From NCBI GenBank assembly GCA_014529385.2, contig CM043962.1, positions 43,837,598 to 43,901,597 of the forward strand: a stretch of 64,000 nt of DNA, written 5' to 3'. Shown here one piece after another: positions 33,878 to 44,479 of this stretch. This stretch comes from Adiantum capillus-veneris. Its lineage: Eukaryota > Streptophyta > Polypodiopsida > Polypodiales > Pteridaceae. Position 1 is the stretch's first letter; each line of letters opens with the position of its first letter. The position numbers and the translations under genes were made by a program. The notes beneath the pieces are model-generated. The model searched no databases. It saw only the letters and a program-made list of their open reading frames with translations, and was not told the origin of the DNA.

Positions 33878-34816
33878 GTGAGCAGCCTTCACGGGCACTC
33901 ACTGACACTTCTAAGGGATCCAAGTCATATGAACCTACGCTCTGGACGAGTGTTAGAGCACGAGCATATTGGTAGTGCCTCCATTTACGCGGGCACCCAT
34001 TATTCCTCCACCCTAGGTTCTGGACCTTCGGTCGGGACTCAAGGTAGCGCGACCCAAGATCCTCATATCGCGTCTATTGATTCTTCCTCTGACTACGAAG
34101 TCATGGAGGGGTATCCTACACCAAATCCTGATAGTTCAAGTCAAGACATACATGCCATGGGCCCACGGCCCGGGTCCAGCGTATTTAGCCGCTTAAAAGA
34201 GACCCTTATTAGAGCTACTCGCTCCGAACATGCGGTTAATGAAATAAATGAAGGGAGTGGGGAAGTAAATTCGTCATTCATGCGTAAAATAGACCCTATG
34301 CTTCTTGAGAGTGTGCATGTGAATGTTCCATCCACTGCACCTCCTGATCCTTTAGGACTATCTCCCTCTGAGGTTCTACTACCCGATGGTAGGAGTCTTG
34401 CCGAAGTACAAGAGATTGAACGCTATATGCAAGCAACAAGGGAGAGGGAAATTGAGAACCTACGAAGGCTAGAACAAAGTCAAGCCCTGAAAGCAAAGGC
34501 TCCTATGACAACAATCATGCGAGCCGAGCAACCGAGTGCTCCCAAGGTAGCAGTCACGAAGGGGCAAGCGATGGGGAGCAATAATGCTTCCCCCTTGAGG
34601 GAAACCTCCAGCACGCCAGGCCTAGATGGGATATTCCTAAACGAAAATTGGGAGTATGACCTACAAGTAGAAGCTTTAACTGATCGGTACACAGGACACA
34701 CCTATCATGTGGGTTGGTTAGATGTTCTACAATCCACATCGGGTGCTACTAGCATAGATGAGCAACAACAGAAAGTCTGTGATGTCCTCCATAGGATTGT
34801 CGAGTTAGAAAAATAG
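33878..34816 (+). CDS. E4 ORF0: leader protein upstream of gag
   Basis: 312 codons open from 33878; the likely start is the second ATG at 33929, giving MNLRSGRVLEHEH, the same start as E1 ORF0. The protein is Ser/Pro-rich, with a coiled-coil stretch near residues 185-215 (VQEIERYMQATREREIENL). The end differs from E1 and I do not recognise a domain. It closes with TAG (34814-34816). Gag follows in the same frame, with an ATG five codons after the stop, so it could be made alone or as a readthrough fusion. Confidence 0.75.
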   Translation: MSSLHGHSLTLLRDPSHMNLRSGRVLEHEHIGSASIYAGTHYSSTLGSGPSVGTQGSATQDPHIASIDSSSDYEVMEGYPTPNPDSSSQDIHAMGPRPGSSVFSRLKETLIRATRSEHAVNEINEGSGEVNSSFMRKIDPMLLESVHVNVPSTAPPDPLGLSPSEVLLPDGRSLAEVQEIERYMQATREREIENLRRLEQSQALKAKAPMTTIMRAEQPSAPKVAVTKGQAMGSNNASPLRETSSTPGLDGIFLNENWEYDLQVEALTDRYTGHTYHVGWLDVLQSTSGATSIDEQQQKVCDVLHRIVELEK

Positions 34817-34831
34817 AACACAGGGATCAAC

Positions 34832-37800
34832 ATGCCTTCAACAGGCCTAATGAGATTCTTGGATACGGGAAAGGCCAACCAACCAACCCTATCACAAATG
34901 GAGACTCCCTCAGTGAGCCCCATTGATCCTCCATATGTTGTTTCGCCAGGAGCCTCAGTACAATCTGAGCCCACAAGTGGCAGCTTTACCTTCCCAGATC
35001 TAGCTCATCTTTCTCTTAATGACACTACGGCTACCATGCATATCCCAGTGGTGAGCATGACAAGAAGTACACCATGGAGTTCATTTGTTAATACTGCGTC
35101 GATGCCTAGTAGCACAGTGCCCCCAACTATACCTACATGTATGTATCAATCATGTGCACCTGTCGTACCTCAGCCTCATGTAGCTCCTACACCTTCGATT
35201 ATTCCAAGAGCTTACAATCCACAATGGCATTATCCAAGCTCTTATACAAGTGGAGCCATGCCATTTAATAATAACATGCCATATCAGGCACCCCCTATGC
35301 CTAGGGCCACGCCTGTAAACTTTGGACCACCGTCTGGTACACCACCATACGAAATATGGGACCCAAGAGCCGCGCGTATGCCAAGGCCAAGGCCAACTCC
35401 CATCTCACATGTGGTTCCAGGAGCACATACACCCATTATACCTGCTCAAATAGGAGATTTGGCAGCATTTGCTCAAACTATCGGTCGCTCTATTGCGGAA
35501 AACATGCGTAGTGCGCCTGATAGAGAGCCTAGGAGCAAGGCAGTTCAAGTAGCTAAGCTCACACAGAAATTCAGTGGAGACGGAGATGCTAGAAAGCATA
35601 TGGAAGTCTTTGAACATGTGTGCGATTCCTTGGAAGAGCACAATGAGCTACATAAGTGTAAGGCTTTGAGTTTGACCCTAAGCGGAAAGGCTGGAGATTG
35701 GTATAGAACCTTAAGAGTAGAAGAGAAAACGATCTACTCTACTCTTAGGAGATTGTTCTTGAAAGAGCACATACGAGAGGGAGTACTTTGGGGTGTAGCC
35801 TCTCAGCTCCAGAAAGCCCAACGAGAAGAAGGTGAATCCGTGAGAGACTTCATTAGTTGCCTAAAGAATTTGAATTCTCGATGCAATCCAAACGAGCGAT
35901 TCAACAACAACCAATTGTTCGATAGATTCATTAGGGGACTACGACATGAAAGTATCTATAATGGCCTAGTCATTAGAGGTATCACTACTTGGGAAGCAGT
36001 CACCATGAATGCAATCCAATTGGAGGATAATTTAATGATTGCAGGAGAAAGAGTGTCTGCCGAGCCGAAGTCTAGTAGCTCGCAAGCATCAGGGCATGAG
36101 CCAATGAAGATAAAGCCAATCGTGAAAGAGCAAACGATATCTGAGATGACTTTGGCAGATCTCACCAAGGCCATCCAAGAAAGCCTTAGGGGTAATCGTG
36201 CTCCACAAAACACTCATATGTATCCAAGAAGGGAGCAACAATGGTGCTCAATTTGCTTGGGCCCACATACTACGAGTGAATGCCCTACTTTCAGAGTAAA
36301 GTTTAACGGGACTTGTAATGCGTGTGGTAGGTATGGCCATCAAGCAAAGGATTGCCTAATGCTTAAACGCATCATGGAAAATAGACCGCCTATAGCTTGG
36401 GCAGACTCACCTCGAGTTCCTGCATTGATGCCTACCCCACCCATGGAGCAACAATTGCCATTACAGCACATGCTCCCTAGAACCCAAAATGTGGTCCAAA
36501 CCACACCGTTGCCACCTCCAGTGCTAGGACCGCAACCCCCTCATCCAAGAGTTACACCTATGAACCAAATAGGTTGCGAGTCATCTAGTAGTTATGTAGA
36601 TTGCGAAGAGGACATAGACTCTAGTATCACCTATGGAGTCGACATGCTTGAGGAGTGTCCCCTGTACTATATGGAAGACCATTGGGGACAAATCAAACTG
36701 GTATATCAAGCTACTGCGCTAGTAGCAAGAGGCCAAAACATTAATAGTTTTTCCCGGAGACCACCTCTTCAGTGCTACGAATGTGGTGGACCACATCGAG
36801 TAGCCGAGCGCCCCATTAGAATGCAAAAGAATGCCGCACTAATGCAAACAAGTCAAGGGAGTGCATTGGCAATGCCAATACTCACTTGTAATCGTTGTGG
36901 CATAGATCATTTGATCGCACAATGTCCTAACAATCCAAACGCACCGAAAATCACACCATTGAACATAATAGAGATTGTTAATGGGACACCACCAACTATA
37001 AACATAGCACCAGTGAATGCACTCACACGGTCGATGCTCCAAAAGCAAAATTACATCCTCGAAGAGAGAGATGCTGCATCCATTGGCCGAGCGAGAAAGA
37101 AGAAAACACGAAGAAAGAAATCCCTTAATGCTTCTAGCTCAAAACCTAGTTCAAAGACTAACATAGGGAGAGGAGAGAATCTCGTGTATATGAATGACCC
37201 TGAGGATGACTCAGATTCGATAGAGACCACGGAGACCAAAACTGTTACTACAAAAGAAAAAGCCAGTGAGGAGGATCACGAGAGGGAATTACGACGAACA
37301 CCAAAAGAGTATTCAAAGTTAAACCACCCAGTTGCGAACCCCCAAGATAAGCCACGAGAGACAAAAAATGAGGATTGCAAGAGAAAGATTGAAACCTATC
37401 CAAACCCAACAGTGGAAATTGAACGAGTCCAACAACTGAGGGGTTTGGTGGAAGAAACTCAACGAAAATTAGAACCTGAACCCAAACATATCCAGATGTC
37501 GGACACAGTGTTTCCCACACAAGTTCAACCTCACAAGAACTACAGGCCGTTAGCTATACCCAATATCATTCAGGAAGAGAGTGAGGGTAGGACATCTGAA
37601 AGTGGACACACACCTTTCCTACTAGAGAGAATGTTCAATGAGGGAATGCCCGACCCCCTTGAGGAAGTGGAGATTCCATCTTCACCATTCTCTTGTCAGG
37701 TTCCTACGTCCCACAAGATGCCATTAAATGTTGCCAAGTTGATGGATTTCATGTCCTCAGAAACACGTACGACTATCATATCTAAGTTATACGGAGATCC

Positions 37801-37861
37801 AAAATTATTCCTAGCACTGCGAGCGCTTCTCAATGGAGAATTACAGGCCGGATTACCATAG
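34832..37861 (+). CDS. E4 gag
   Basis: 1009 codons without interruption. Residues 1-200 are Pro/Ser/Thr-rich. The retrotransposon gag domain spans about 230-400 (KAVQVAKLTQKFSGDGDA...GDWYRTLR...SVRDFISCL). Zinc knuckles: CSICLGPHTTSEC near 472, CNACGRYGHQAKDC near 496, a degenerate CYECGGPH near 648 that lacks its last Cys, and CNRCGIDHLIAQC near 686. The C-terminal 300 residues are charged, with a basic KKKTRRKKS patch near 756. Gag is unusually long for a gypsy element. It ends in TAG (37859-37861), and the protease frame continues in the same phase with an ATG three codons later. Confidence 0.9.
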   Translation: MPSTGLMRFLDTGKANQPTLSQMETPSVSPIDPPYVVSPGASVQSEPTSGSFTFPDLAHLSLNDTTATMHIPVVSMTRSTPWSSFVNTASMPSSTVPPTIPTCMYQSCAPVVPQPHVAPTPSIIPRAYNPQWHYPSSYTSGAMPFNNNMPYQAPPMPRATPVNFGPPSGTPPYEIWDPRAARMPRPRPTPISHVVPGAHTPIIPAQIGDLAAFAQTIGRSIAENMRSAPDREPRSKAVQVAKLTQKFSGDGDARKHMEVFEHVCDSLEEHNELHKCKALSLTLSGKAGDWYRTLRVEEKTIYSTLRRLFLKEHIREGVLWGVASQLQKAQREEGESVRDFISCLKNLNSRCNPNERFNNNQLFDRFIRGLRHESIYNGLVIRGITTWEAVTMNAIQLEDNLMIAGERVSAEPKSSSSQASGHEPMKIKPIVKEQTISEMTLADLTKAIQESLRGNRAPQNTHMYPRREQQWCSICLGPHTTSECPTFRVKFNGTCNACGRYGHQAKDCLMLKRIMENRPPIAWADSPRVPALMPTPPMEQQLPLQHMLPRTQNVVQTTPLPPPVLGPQPPHPRVTPMNQIGCESSSSYVDCEEDIDSSITYGVDMLEECPLYYMEDHWGQIKLVYQATALVARGQNINSFSRRPPLQCYECGGPHRVAERPIRMQKNAALMQTSQGSALAMPILTCNRCGIDHLIAQCPNNPNAPKITPLNIIEIVNGTPPTINIAPVNALTRSMLQKQNYILEERDAASIGRARKKKTRRKKSLNASSSKPSSKTNIGRGENLVYMNDPEDDSDSIETTETKTVTTKEKASEEDHERELRRTPKEYSKLNHPVANPQDKPRETKNEDCKRKIETYPNPTVEIERVQQLRGLVEETQRKLEPEPKHIQMSDTVFPTQVQPHKNYRPLAIPNIIQEESEGRTSESGHTPFLLERMFNEGMPDPLEEVEIPSSPFSCQVPTSHKMPLNVAKLMDFMSSETRTTIISKLYGDPKLFLALRALLNGELQAGLP

Positions 37862-37870
37862 TTTGCACAT

Positions 37871-38362
37871 ATGAACAAACCTGACTCGGTGATGAATAAT
37901 GAGGAACATTTAGCACCACCATCTGACCTAGCGGGACATGAATCTGTAATTGAAATACCCATTAACAAGTTGGGGCAATACTTTGAAGGTGATGAATCTA
38001 ATGCTACTCTACCAATCACTACTAAAGGATTAACTGTAAAGGGGGTCCTTGACGGTGGTGCGGGAGTCAGCATGGTGACAAAGAGTTGTTGGGAGTCTAT
38101 GGGGCGACCTCACCTTGAAGCCACAAGCGTAGTGGTAAAAATGGCTAATGGATCTATTGTTACGCCTATTGGAATGCTAAAGGATCTCAGGTTCAAGGTC
38201 TTGGGACACAAGGTAAGGCAGACTTTCATTGTTATGGATTTTTCCAAGCATCCTATGTCATTTGAGATGATCTTAGGGCATCCATTCATGAGGGAAGAAA
38301 AAATGGTGCATGACTGGTCCAAAAACCACGTCTACTTACAGTTCCAAGACTCTGTCATTTGA
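37871..38362 (+). CDS. E4 protease in canonical position, DGG active site
   Basis: 163 codons in frame with gag. The fold is that of a retropepsin: active-site loop GVLDGGAGVSMVT near residue 60, then MILGHPFM near 134 as the closing motif. The usual Asp-Ser/Thr-Gly triad is Asp-Gly-Gly. The Ser/Thr normally stabilises the dimer interface, so activity may be weak or lost; DGG variants may also be tolerated in some plant elements. E1 has the normal DSG here. The frame stops at TGA 38360-38362. Confidence 0.85.
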   Translation: MNKPDSVMNNEEHLAPPSDLAGHESVIEIPINKLGQYFEGDESNATLPITTKGLTVKGVLDGGAGVSMVTKSCWESMGRPHLEATSVVVKMANGSIVTPIGMLKDLRFKVLGHKVRQTFIVMDFSKHPMSFEMILGHPFMREEKMVHDWSKNHVYLQFQDSVI

Positions 38363-38672
38363 GTTGATCTTTTAAGTGGTCGAACGCATCCTCTAGGAAA
38401 TAAATTCATCATTGATAATCGAGCAGACACAACAATTCACTCAGCTCCATTACAGTATTGTTACACATGTAACGAAGACACGGATATTGGGGAGAACTCT
38501 CCTTATATGGATATCCTACCCGGAATGGCTGAGTCAGACAATGTCGATTGGGTGCACCTAGCGGCAACTATAGATACATGGGGAGCTAGAGGAACAACCT
38601 GGGTAACACCAGATGGGGAAGAGATACCACACATTGCACCAGTAAACATTGAAGCGGTCCGGGGCGGGCAAT
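38363..38672 (+). pseudogene. E4 linker after protease
   Basis: The same frame continues past the TGA for about 100 codons (VDLLSGRTHPLGNKF ... VDWVHLAATIDTW) to a TAA at 38672-38674. The stretch VDWVHLAATID resembles the linker of E1 (LEWTHILATLDV), so this is the start of the PR-RT spacer. Confidence 0.6.
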
Positions 38673-38674
38673 AA

Positions 38675-38913
38675 GAAGAGCAACCTCTAGACACCCTTCA
38701 AGGCTCCCGTGCTGCTCAATGGGGCTGGGGCACAACACAACACAAACCAAAACAACAAACCCACAGCCAAATCCCAACTACACAAGGGGCACCACCTAGT
38801 TTAAGAGCGAACTAGGACGCAAAAGAGGAGAATCGTTAAAGCAACCCACAAACAAGCAAGGAATTTACACTAACCCTAACACCAATGGAACACTCTCACA
38901 CACTAAAACACGA

Positions 38914-38970
<57 letters not shown>

Positions 38971-41060
38971 TGTACAACTTAGCTTCAACTTTATATTTTG
39001 CACAAAAAAGGAACTTAGAGCTTGCGGAATCAAGTGACAAGATTTGGTTATAGCATCACTAGCACATTGTCTTAGGGTTATGGGAGCCCTCTCACCATCC
39101 ACCCTCTTACAATGGTAGCCAAACAATAGCCAATGAATCACAAGCAACAAAACAACAACCTTCAATGAAACAAGTCACCTTATGAAGCTGAATGAGTTTG
39201 CCAAGCCAAATTGGAGGAGAAGCGTGAGCCTTTGGACATGAATTGCACCCAAAACTACCAATTCATTGATGTTGGGTAGATACAACAATGGTAGGAAGAA
39301 TATCTTCTACTCGCACTCACTCAAACCAGCTCAAGCTTTTCTATGCACCAAAGTGATGGTGTATAGAAAGCTTACTCTCTCCTTACAACCAAGATAGAAC
39401 TGGCGTGTGCTACGCTCAATCTAGTGTGCAATGGTATAGTGATGTCTTTTACAAGGAGGAATGGGTTCTATTTATAGGTTTTAGAAGCCTTGATTAGGAT
39501 TAAGCCTAATCAATTTTATTAGGAAAGATCAAGGATTATGAATTTTTATGAATTTCAAATGATAATGGGGTCTCTCTTTTCTCTTGAGTCACATGGATGT
39601 GGGCTCAAGTAAGAGAATTATTGATGTGGTGAAAGGAGAGAAACTTCCATGGGAGTGAGTGAATTTGGTTTACTTGTGCGGTTGCCTACTCCATATGTTG
39701 ATAGTGTGGGTGCATTTTTACAAGAGAAGTTAGTTGTTAGTGGTAATAATCACTAGAATTGTTAGTGATACATTTACAATGGGTAGGATGAGTTGATTTG
39801 ATGAAGGAAGAGGGGTGAATTAAAAGAGAATCATTGAGATGGTGAAGCTTTGAAGAAGCTTGAACTCACCCTTGTGTAGATTGTGGAAAAAACGACCGCT
39901 GGTCTTCTTCTTCTTCTTCGCTTCTTTACGCCGCCGCCACGGTTGACCACCACGATGAAAAGAGGATTTGTTGATGAAAAATCCTCAATTTGCAGAAGTT
40001 ATCATGGTTAAGATGCTGAATTTTAGATCTTTTTTGGAGAGGTAAATGAAATTGTAACATAGAAGCAATAGAGAGAGACATGGAGAGGGTGTATGTAGGT
40101 AGAGGTTCATAAAAGAACTATAGGGATGAGAGAGAAGGGTAATGGTGAAGAGGGTGGGAGAAGCCATGGAAATTGCAGGTTTGAGTGAGGGAAGGAGAGG
40201 GAGGGATGTGTAAGAGTGAGTAGGTGTGTGGAAGGGTGAGAGAAGACTAAGGGCTACTTGTGAGAAAAGTGGGCAGACTGGGGTCCACTCAAAAAATCAT
40301 AGCTCACCGCTGGTAGCTCCAAAAATCATGAAAAAAATTGAGGTGATTATTCAGAGCGTGGGCTACATTTTCTCTTTTGACCACCGCTCCAAATTCGGAG
40401 TGGAGATAGGTGCCAAAATTCTCACCAAAAAGCCTGTTTTTATGCCTGCAAAAGTCTTTTAGTGGCCCTCTCCTTTGTTGAATTTGTACAATGCATCCAA
40501 GAGTGAGCCCCTCCTTTGTCATATTATAATACAAATCATCCAAGTTGCCCCTGACCCATGCATGGAGGAGGATTATTGGTGAATAAAGAAATATATACAT
40601 GGTGGGACTAGTGTATGGACTATTCATGGACTTTAGCTCAATGAGCACATGCTGTTAGAATAATGAGTAAAAAAATAATAAAAATATGGAGGAGTTATGG
40701 ATATGGAAAGATATTGGAATCATATGATATGGTCCCTCCTTGAATTATTTTGGGTGAAAGAGGAAAAGGTATGCTAGTAAATAATATAATAAACATAACC
40801 AATGAGTAGAAATCAATTTTTTGTTTTCACGAGGGTGAAGGTGAAAATGTGGGAGTGATTTGTATAAAGGAAAAATATGAGGTTAGAGTATGTACATATT
40901 GGCAAAAAATATAATTATGGTGTAAGAGGATGAAAGAAGGTGTACATAGGTTTAATAAAACACACACCTAAGTAGAAATATTTAAATAAAATACCAAAAT
41001 AATTATAAAAAATCCCTATATTTAGGCCATATATACAATGAAATATTTACACACAAAGAG
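38675..41060. mobile_element. Non-coding 2.4-kb segment replacing E4 RT core
   Basis: No ORF, and coding similarity to gypsy pol is absent between the PR linker and the RT tail. A minus-strand TATA-like box (CCTATAAATAGAACCC, 39465-39480) and a GA tract at its 3' side suggest a solo LTR or LTR-like insert in reverse orientation. I cannot define ends or a target duplication. It is 20-40% A in long runs near 40660-41050. It may be an insertion combined with a deletion of about 450 codons. Confidence 0.45.
38911..38967. repeat. (GA)n microsatellite
   Basis: A GA tract interrupted once by GATAGA, inside the non-coding segment in E4. Confidence 0.9.
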
Positions 41061-42103
41061 GCAGATTTTATCGCATCTCATTGAACCCTTTCAAATCCCA
41101 ATTTTGGGTTAAGCATGGAGTCATTCTAGGGCATATAGTGTCCAAGAACGGGATATCCACAGATGAGAGCAAGATTAAAGCCATTGCCGATTTTCCACCA
41201 CCTACTAACTATAAAGGAGTTCAAAGATTTATGGGCCATGTTGGTTATTATCGAAGGTTTATTTTAAACTTTGCCGAGATAGCGCGTCCATTGTACAAGC
41301 TTCCTATCGAGTTTCACTGGACGGAAGAATGTCATCAATCTTATGAGTTATTAAAGAAGGCCCTAACAAGTGCTCCAATCCTACGAACAACTGATTGGAA
41401 TGTACCTTTTCATGTGCATATTGATGCATCAAACTTTGCTATTGGGTGTGTTCTAACTCAACCAGGAGAACATAAATTGGACTACCCTATTAGCTTTGCA
41501 AGTCGCCAATTAAATGATGCCGAGATGAACTACACTACTACAGAGCGCGAAGGTCTAGCTATGATTTACGCAGTAAAAAAATTTCGCTATTACCTTCTTG
41601 CTACCAAGTTTGTGTTTTATGTTGATCATCAAGCATTGCTATATTTGGTAAACAAGCCGTGTTCCACAGGTCGAATTACACGATGGTTGTTAATTCTTAT
41701 TGAGTTTGACTTCACCGTTGTTGTGAGGCCTGGGAGAAAACATGTCATGGCGGATCATTTATCTCGTATCCCTAATGGCGAAGCTCCTACGGGGGTTGAT
41801 GATGATTTGCCTGATACTCCTTTGTTCATTGTTGAGACAATGCCTGAATGGAGTGAAAAGATTGTTAACTTCTTAGTTAATGGTTTTCCACCCAAAGAGC
41901 TGAGAAAAGATATAGCTCGAAAATTAATCAAGGAATGCGAACCCTATTGCTTACTGACTGGAACTCTCTATAAGAGAGGAAAAGATGATGTTCTTAGACG
42001 CTGTGCCCGCGAGGATGAGTATTTATATATTCTACAAGAGGCACACATGGGCGTAGTTGGGGGTCACTTTTTAGGAAAGTTGACTACCCGAAAGATCTTA
42101 TAG
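41061..42103 (+). pseudogene. E4 RT tail, RNase H and integrase zinc finger start
   Basis: Coding similarity starts abruptly at about 41061 with FYRISLNPFKSQF, the stretch just after the RT catalytic box, so fingers and palm with YxDD are absent. LGHIVSKNGIS and RFMGHVGYYRRF follow. Next comes a Ty3-type RNase H with HIDASNFAIG, TTEREGLAM and YVDHQALLYL, then RKHVMADHLSRI. The final part holds the first His pair region of the integrase zinc finger (EAHMGVVGGHF). TAG at 42101-42103 lies within the finger; the frame continues unchanged with SGYWWPTLF. Confidence 0.9.
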
Positions 42104-44479
42104 TCAGGCTATTGGTGGCCCACTCTGTTTAAGGATGCATCACTTTTTGCAAAGGGATGTGATGAATGCCAACGCTTCAAGAAGCCACAAAGAGGGGATA
42201 GGATGCCTCTACATCCCATCAAGGTAACCCAACCATTTGAAAAGTGGGGCTGAGACTTTGTAGGACCGATTAGTCCGGCTGCACGTAACACGCAATCACG
42301 ATATATCATTGTGGCTACCGACTATGTAACCAAATGGGCTGAAGCAAAAGCAACACGGAAGGAGGATGCAAAAACAACAGCTAAGTTCCTCTTTGAGAAC
42401 ATTATCACACGTTTTGGATGCCCCTTTGAACTTGTGAGTGACAATGGAACTCATTTTATAAATGAAGTAATAAAAGAACTCACATCAAACTTCATGATAT
42501 CTCACCACAAATCTACACCCTATTATCCCCAAGCAAATGGCCAAGCTGAGAGTACCAACAAAACTCTCATCCCCATTTTGACAAAGACAGTTAAGGCTCA
42601 TCGCACTGATTGGGACCTAAAGCTTACATCAGCTTTATGGGCTTATCGTACTGCGTATAAAGTTGCTATTAATTGCACACCGTTTAAGATGGTGTATGGC
42701 CAAGAAGCAGTTATGCCATGGGAGTTTGTCATTCCTAGTCTTCGAGTAGCTTCTCAAGAAGGTTGGGATGGTAACCCCTTAGTGGAGCGATTATATATCC
42801 TGGAAAGGCTAGATGAAGAGAGGCAATTAGCTGTGCGAAATGCTCTAGTGGAGAAGGATAGGAGAAAGAAGTGGTTTGATAGCCATTTAAAGGATAAAGA
42901 CATCAAGGTTGGTGATAAAGTTCTTATGTACGGGGTACGTAATGAAAAGAAGAAATTGAAATACGCTGGTAAGGGACCATATCGAGTGTGTGAAATTACC
43001 CCGCAAGGTACCATTCGTGTGGAGACTCTAGATGGAGTTGAAACCATTGGATTCCTTAATGGGAGTAAATTCAAAAGATATTATGATCCTCTAAGCCAGG
43101 AAGAGTTGCAAGCCATCCATCAAAAGAAGGCTGCCAAGGAACAAGCAGAGCTTAGAAAAATCCAAGCAAGAGTTGAGGCTCGAGAACGACAACAACATCT
43201 TAGACGCCAACGAGAGGCTAATCTGGGAATCACGCAAGCATTTTTTGAGGACACAGATGACGACTCGTTAGAATCTGAGCCACCCCTACGATACCCAATT
43301 GAGCTAAATAGCCCCTATGGGAAAGTACTATACAATGCCTTATTAGATACGGGAGCTAAACACAATTTGTTGTCCTATGGAGTTTGGTGTCAATTAGGGA
43401 AACCGACCCTATCTCCGAGTATGATGCAAGTCAATGGCATTAATAAAAAGAAAACTGCTATTCTTGGAGTCCTTCAGACCCCTGTTGTCTATGACAATGG
43501 AAGCATAGTGCAGAGGTTTCTAGTCATGCCCGCGGGAGCTATGGAAGGCAACGTAAACCTGGGACGCACGTGGATGTTGGCAACCAAATGCACTATTGAT
43601 TGGGATACTGGTAGTGTCACGACGCAACCACCGACTCTTGCCCCTATCATTCAAGCAAAGTCACCTACGTTGCAAAATCTAGCAAAGTTGAAGGATAGCC
43701 AACATTCACAAGCCAAGGTGGTTAACTCGTCTTTGCCGGCTACCCATGAACCTAGCACTTCAACACTTGTAGTTGCAGCAAGCAGTAATATTGCAAGTAC
43801 TCAACCTGCACGACCTAAGAGTACATATCAATGGGTCCCCAAGGCCTTACTTCCAACTACCTCAACCCTCCCATCCATTCCAAGAAAAAATTCCCCTGGA
43901 AAACCAAGAGCGCGCTCTAGGAGAGTCAAGACCAAATCACGATGGATTCCAAAACGACTATTAGAAGCCCAAGGCTACTATGATGGAAATGAGAAAATTT
44001 GGGTACCTAAATGTAAAATGTGTCCTTCCCTATCGACAACAAACCCATATGAGTCAAACAATGTAACGCTAAAGCCAATGGCAGACCGTGGGAAGGGAAA
44101 GATCACAGAATGCTACACACCTAGTCCAGAGCTAGTTTGGGCTCCAAGGCCAAACCAATTTATTCCACCTAGCTTAGGAAGGGGGGAGTTCCATGAAGCT
44201 TGTAGCTCCTCGTGTAATACATCCATAGAGGTAAAAGCTTCTACACAGCCTCCACCTACAATAGTGGACCTCCATGAAGCTACAAAGAAATCCACACCTT
44301 CCAGTGTTCAAGAATCACCTAATGAACCACTTCAAGTTCGATCCTGGGAGAGTACCTTACCACCCTTGCAACTCGATGAGGCACCTAAGGTAATAGAAAA
44401 CTACTGGCAAAAATCTTCACCTATAACAACTTGGAACAACTGGTTTCAAAGGGTGACGACATCATTTCAAACGATATGA
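42104..44479 (+). CDS. E4 integrase with C-terminal second retropepsin-like domain
   Basis: The frame continues from the RNase H. CDECQRF ends the HHCC finger. The DDE core follows: D in DFVGPI (42254-42256, right after a TGA stop at 42251), D in VSDNGTHF and E in GQAESTNK. Open sequence runs from 42254 to 44479. After a GPY/F-like KGPYRV region (about 42970) and a coiled coil (43090-43230) comes an unexpected retropepsin-like domain: YNALLDTGAKHNLLS (Asp at 43346) and, 70 residues later, NLGRTWM (43556). Further on are four W-x-P-K/R motifs (43830-44160). Integrase inserts the cDNA; the role of the extra protease-like domain is unknown. Confidence 0.88.
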
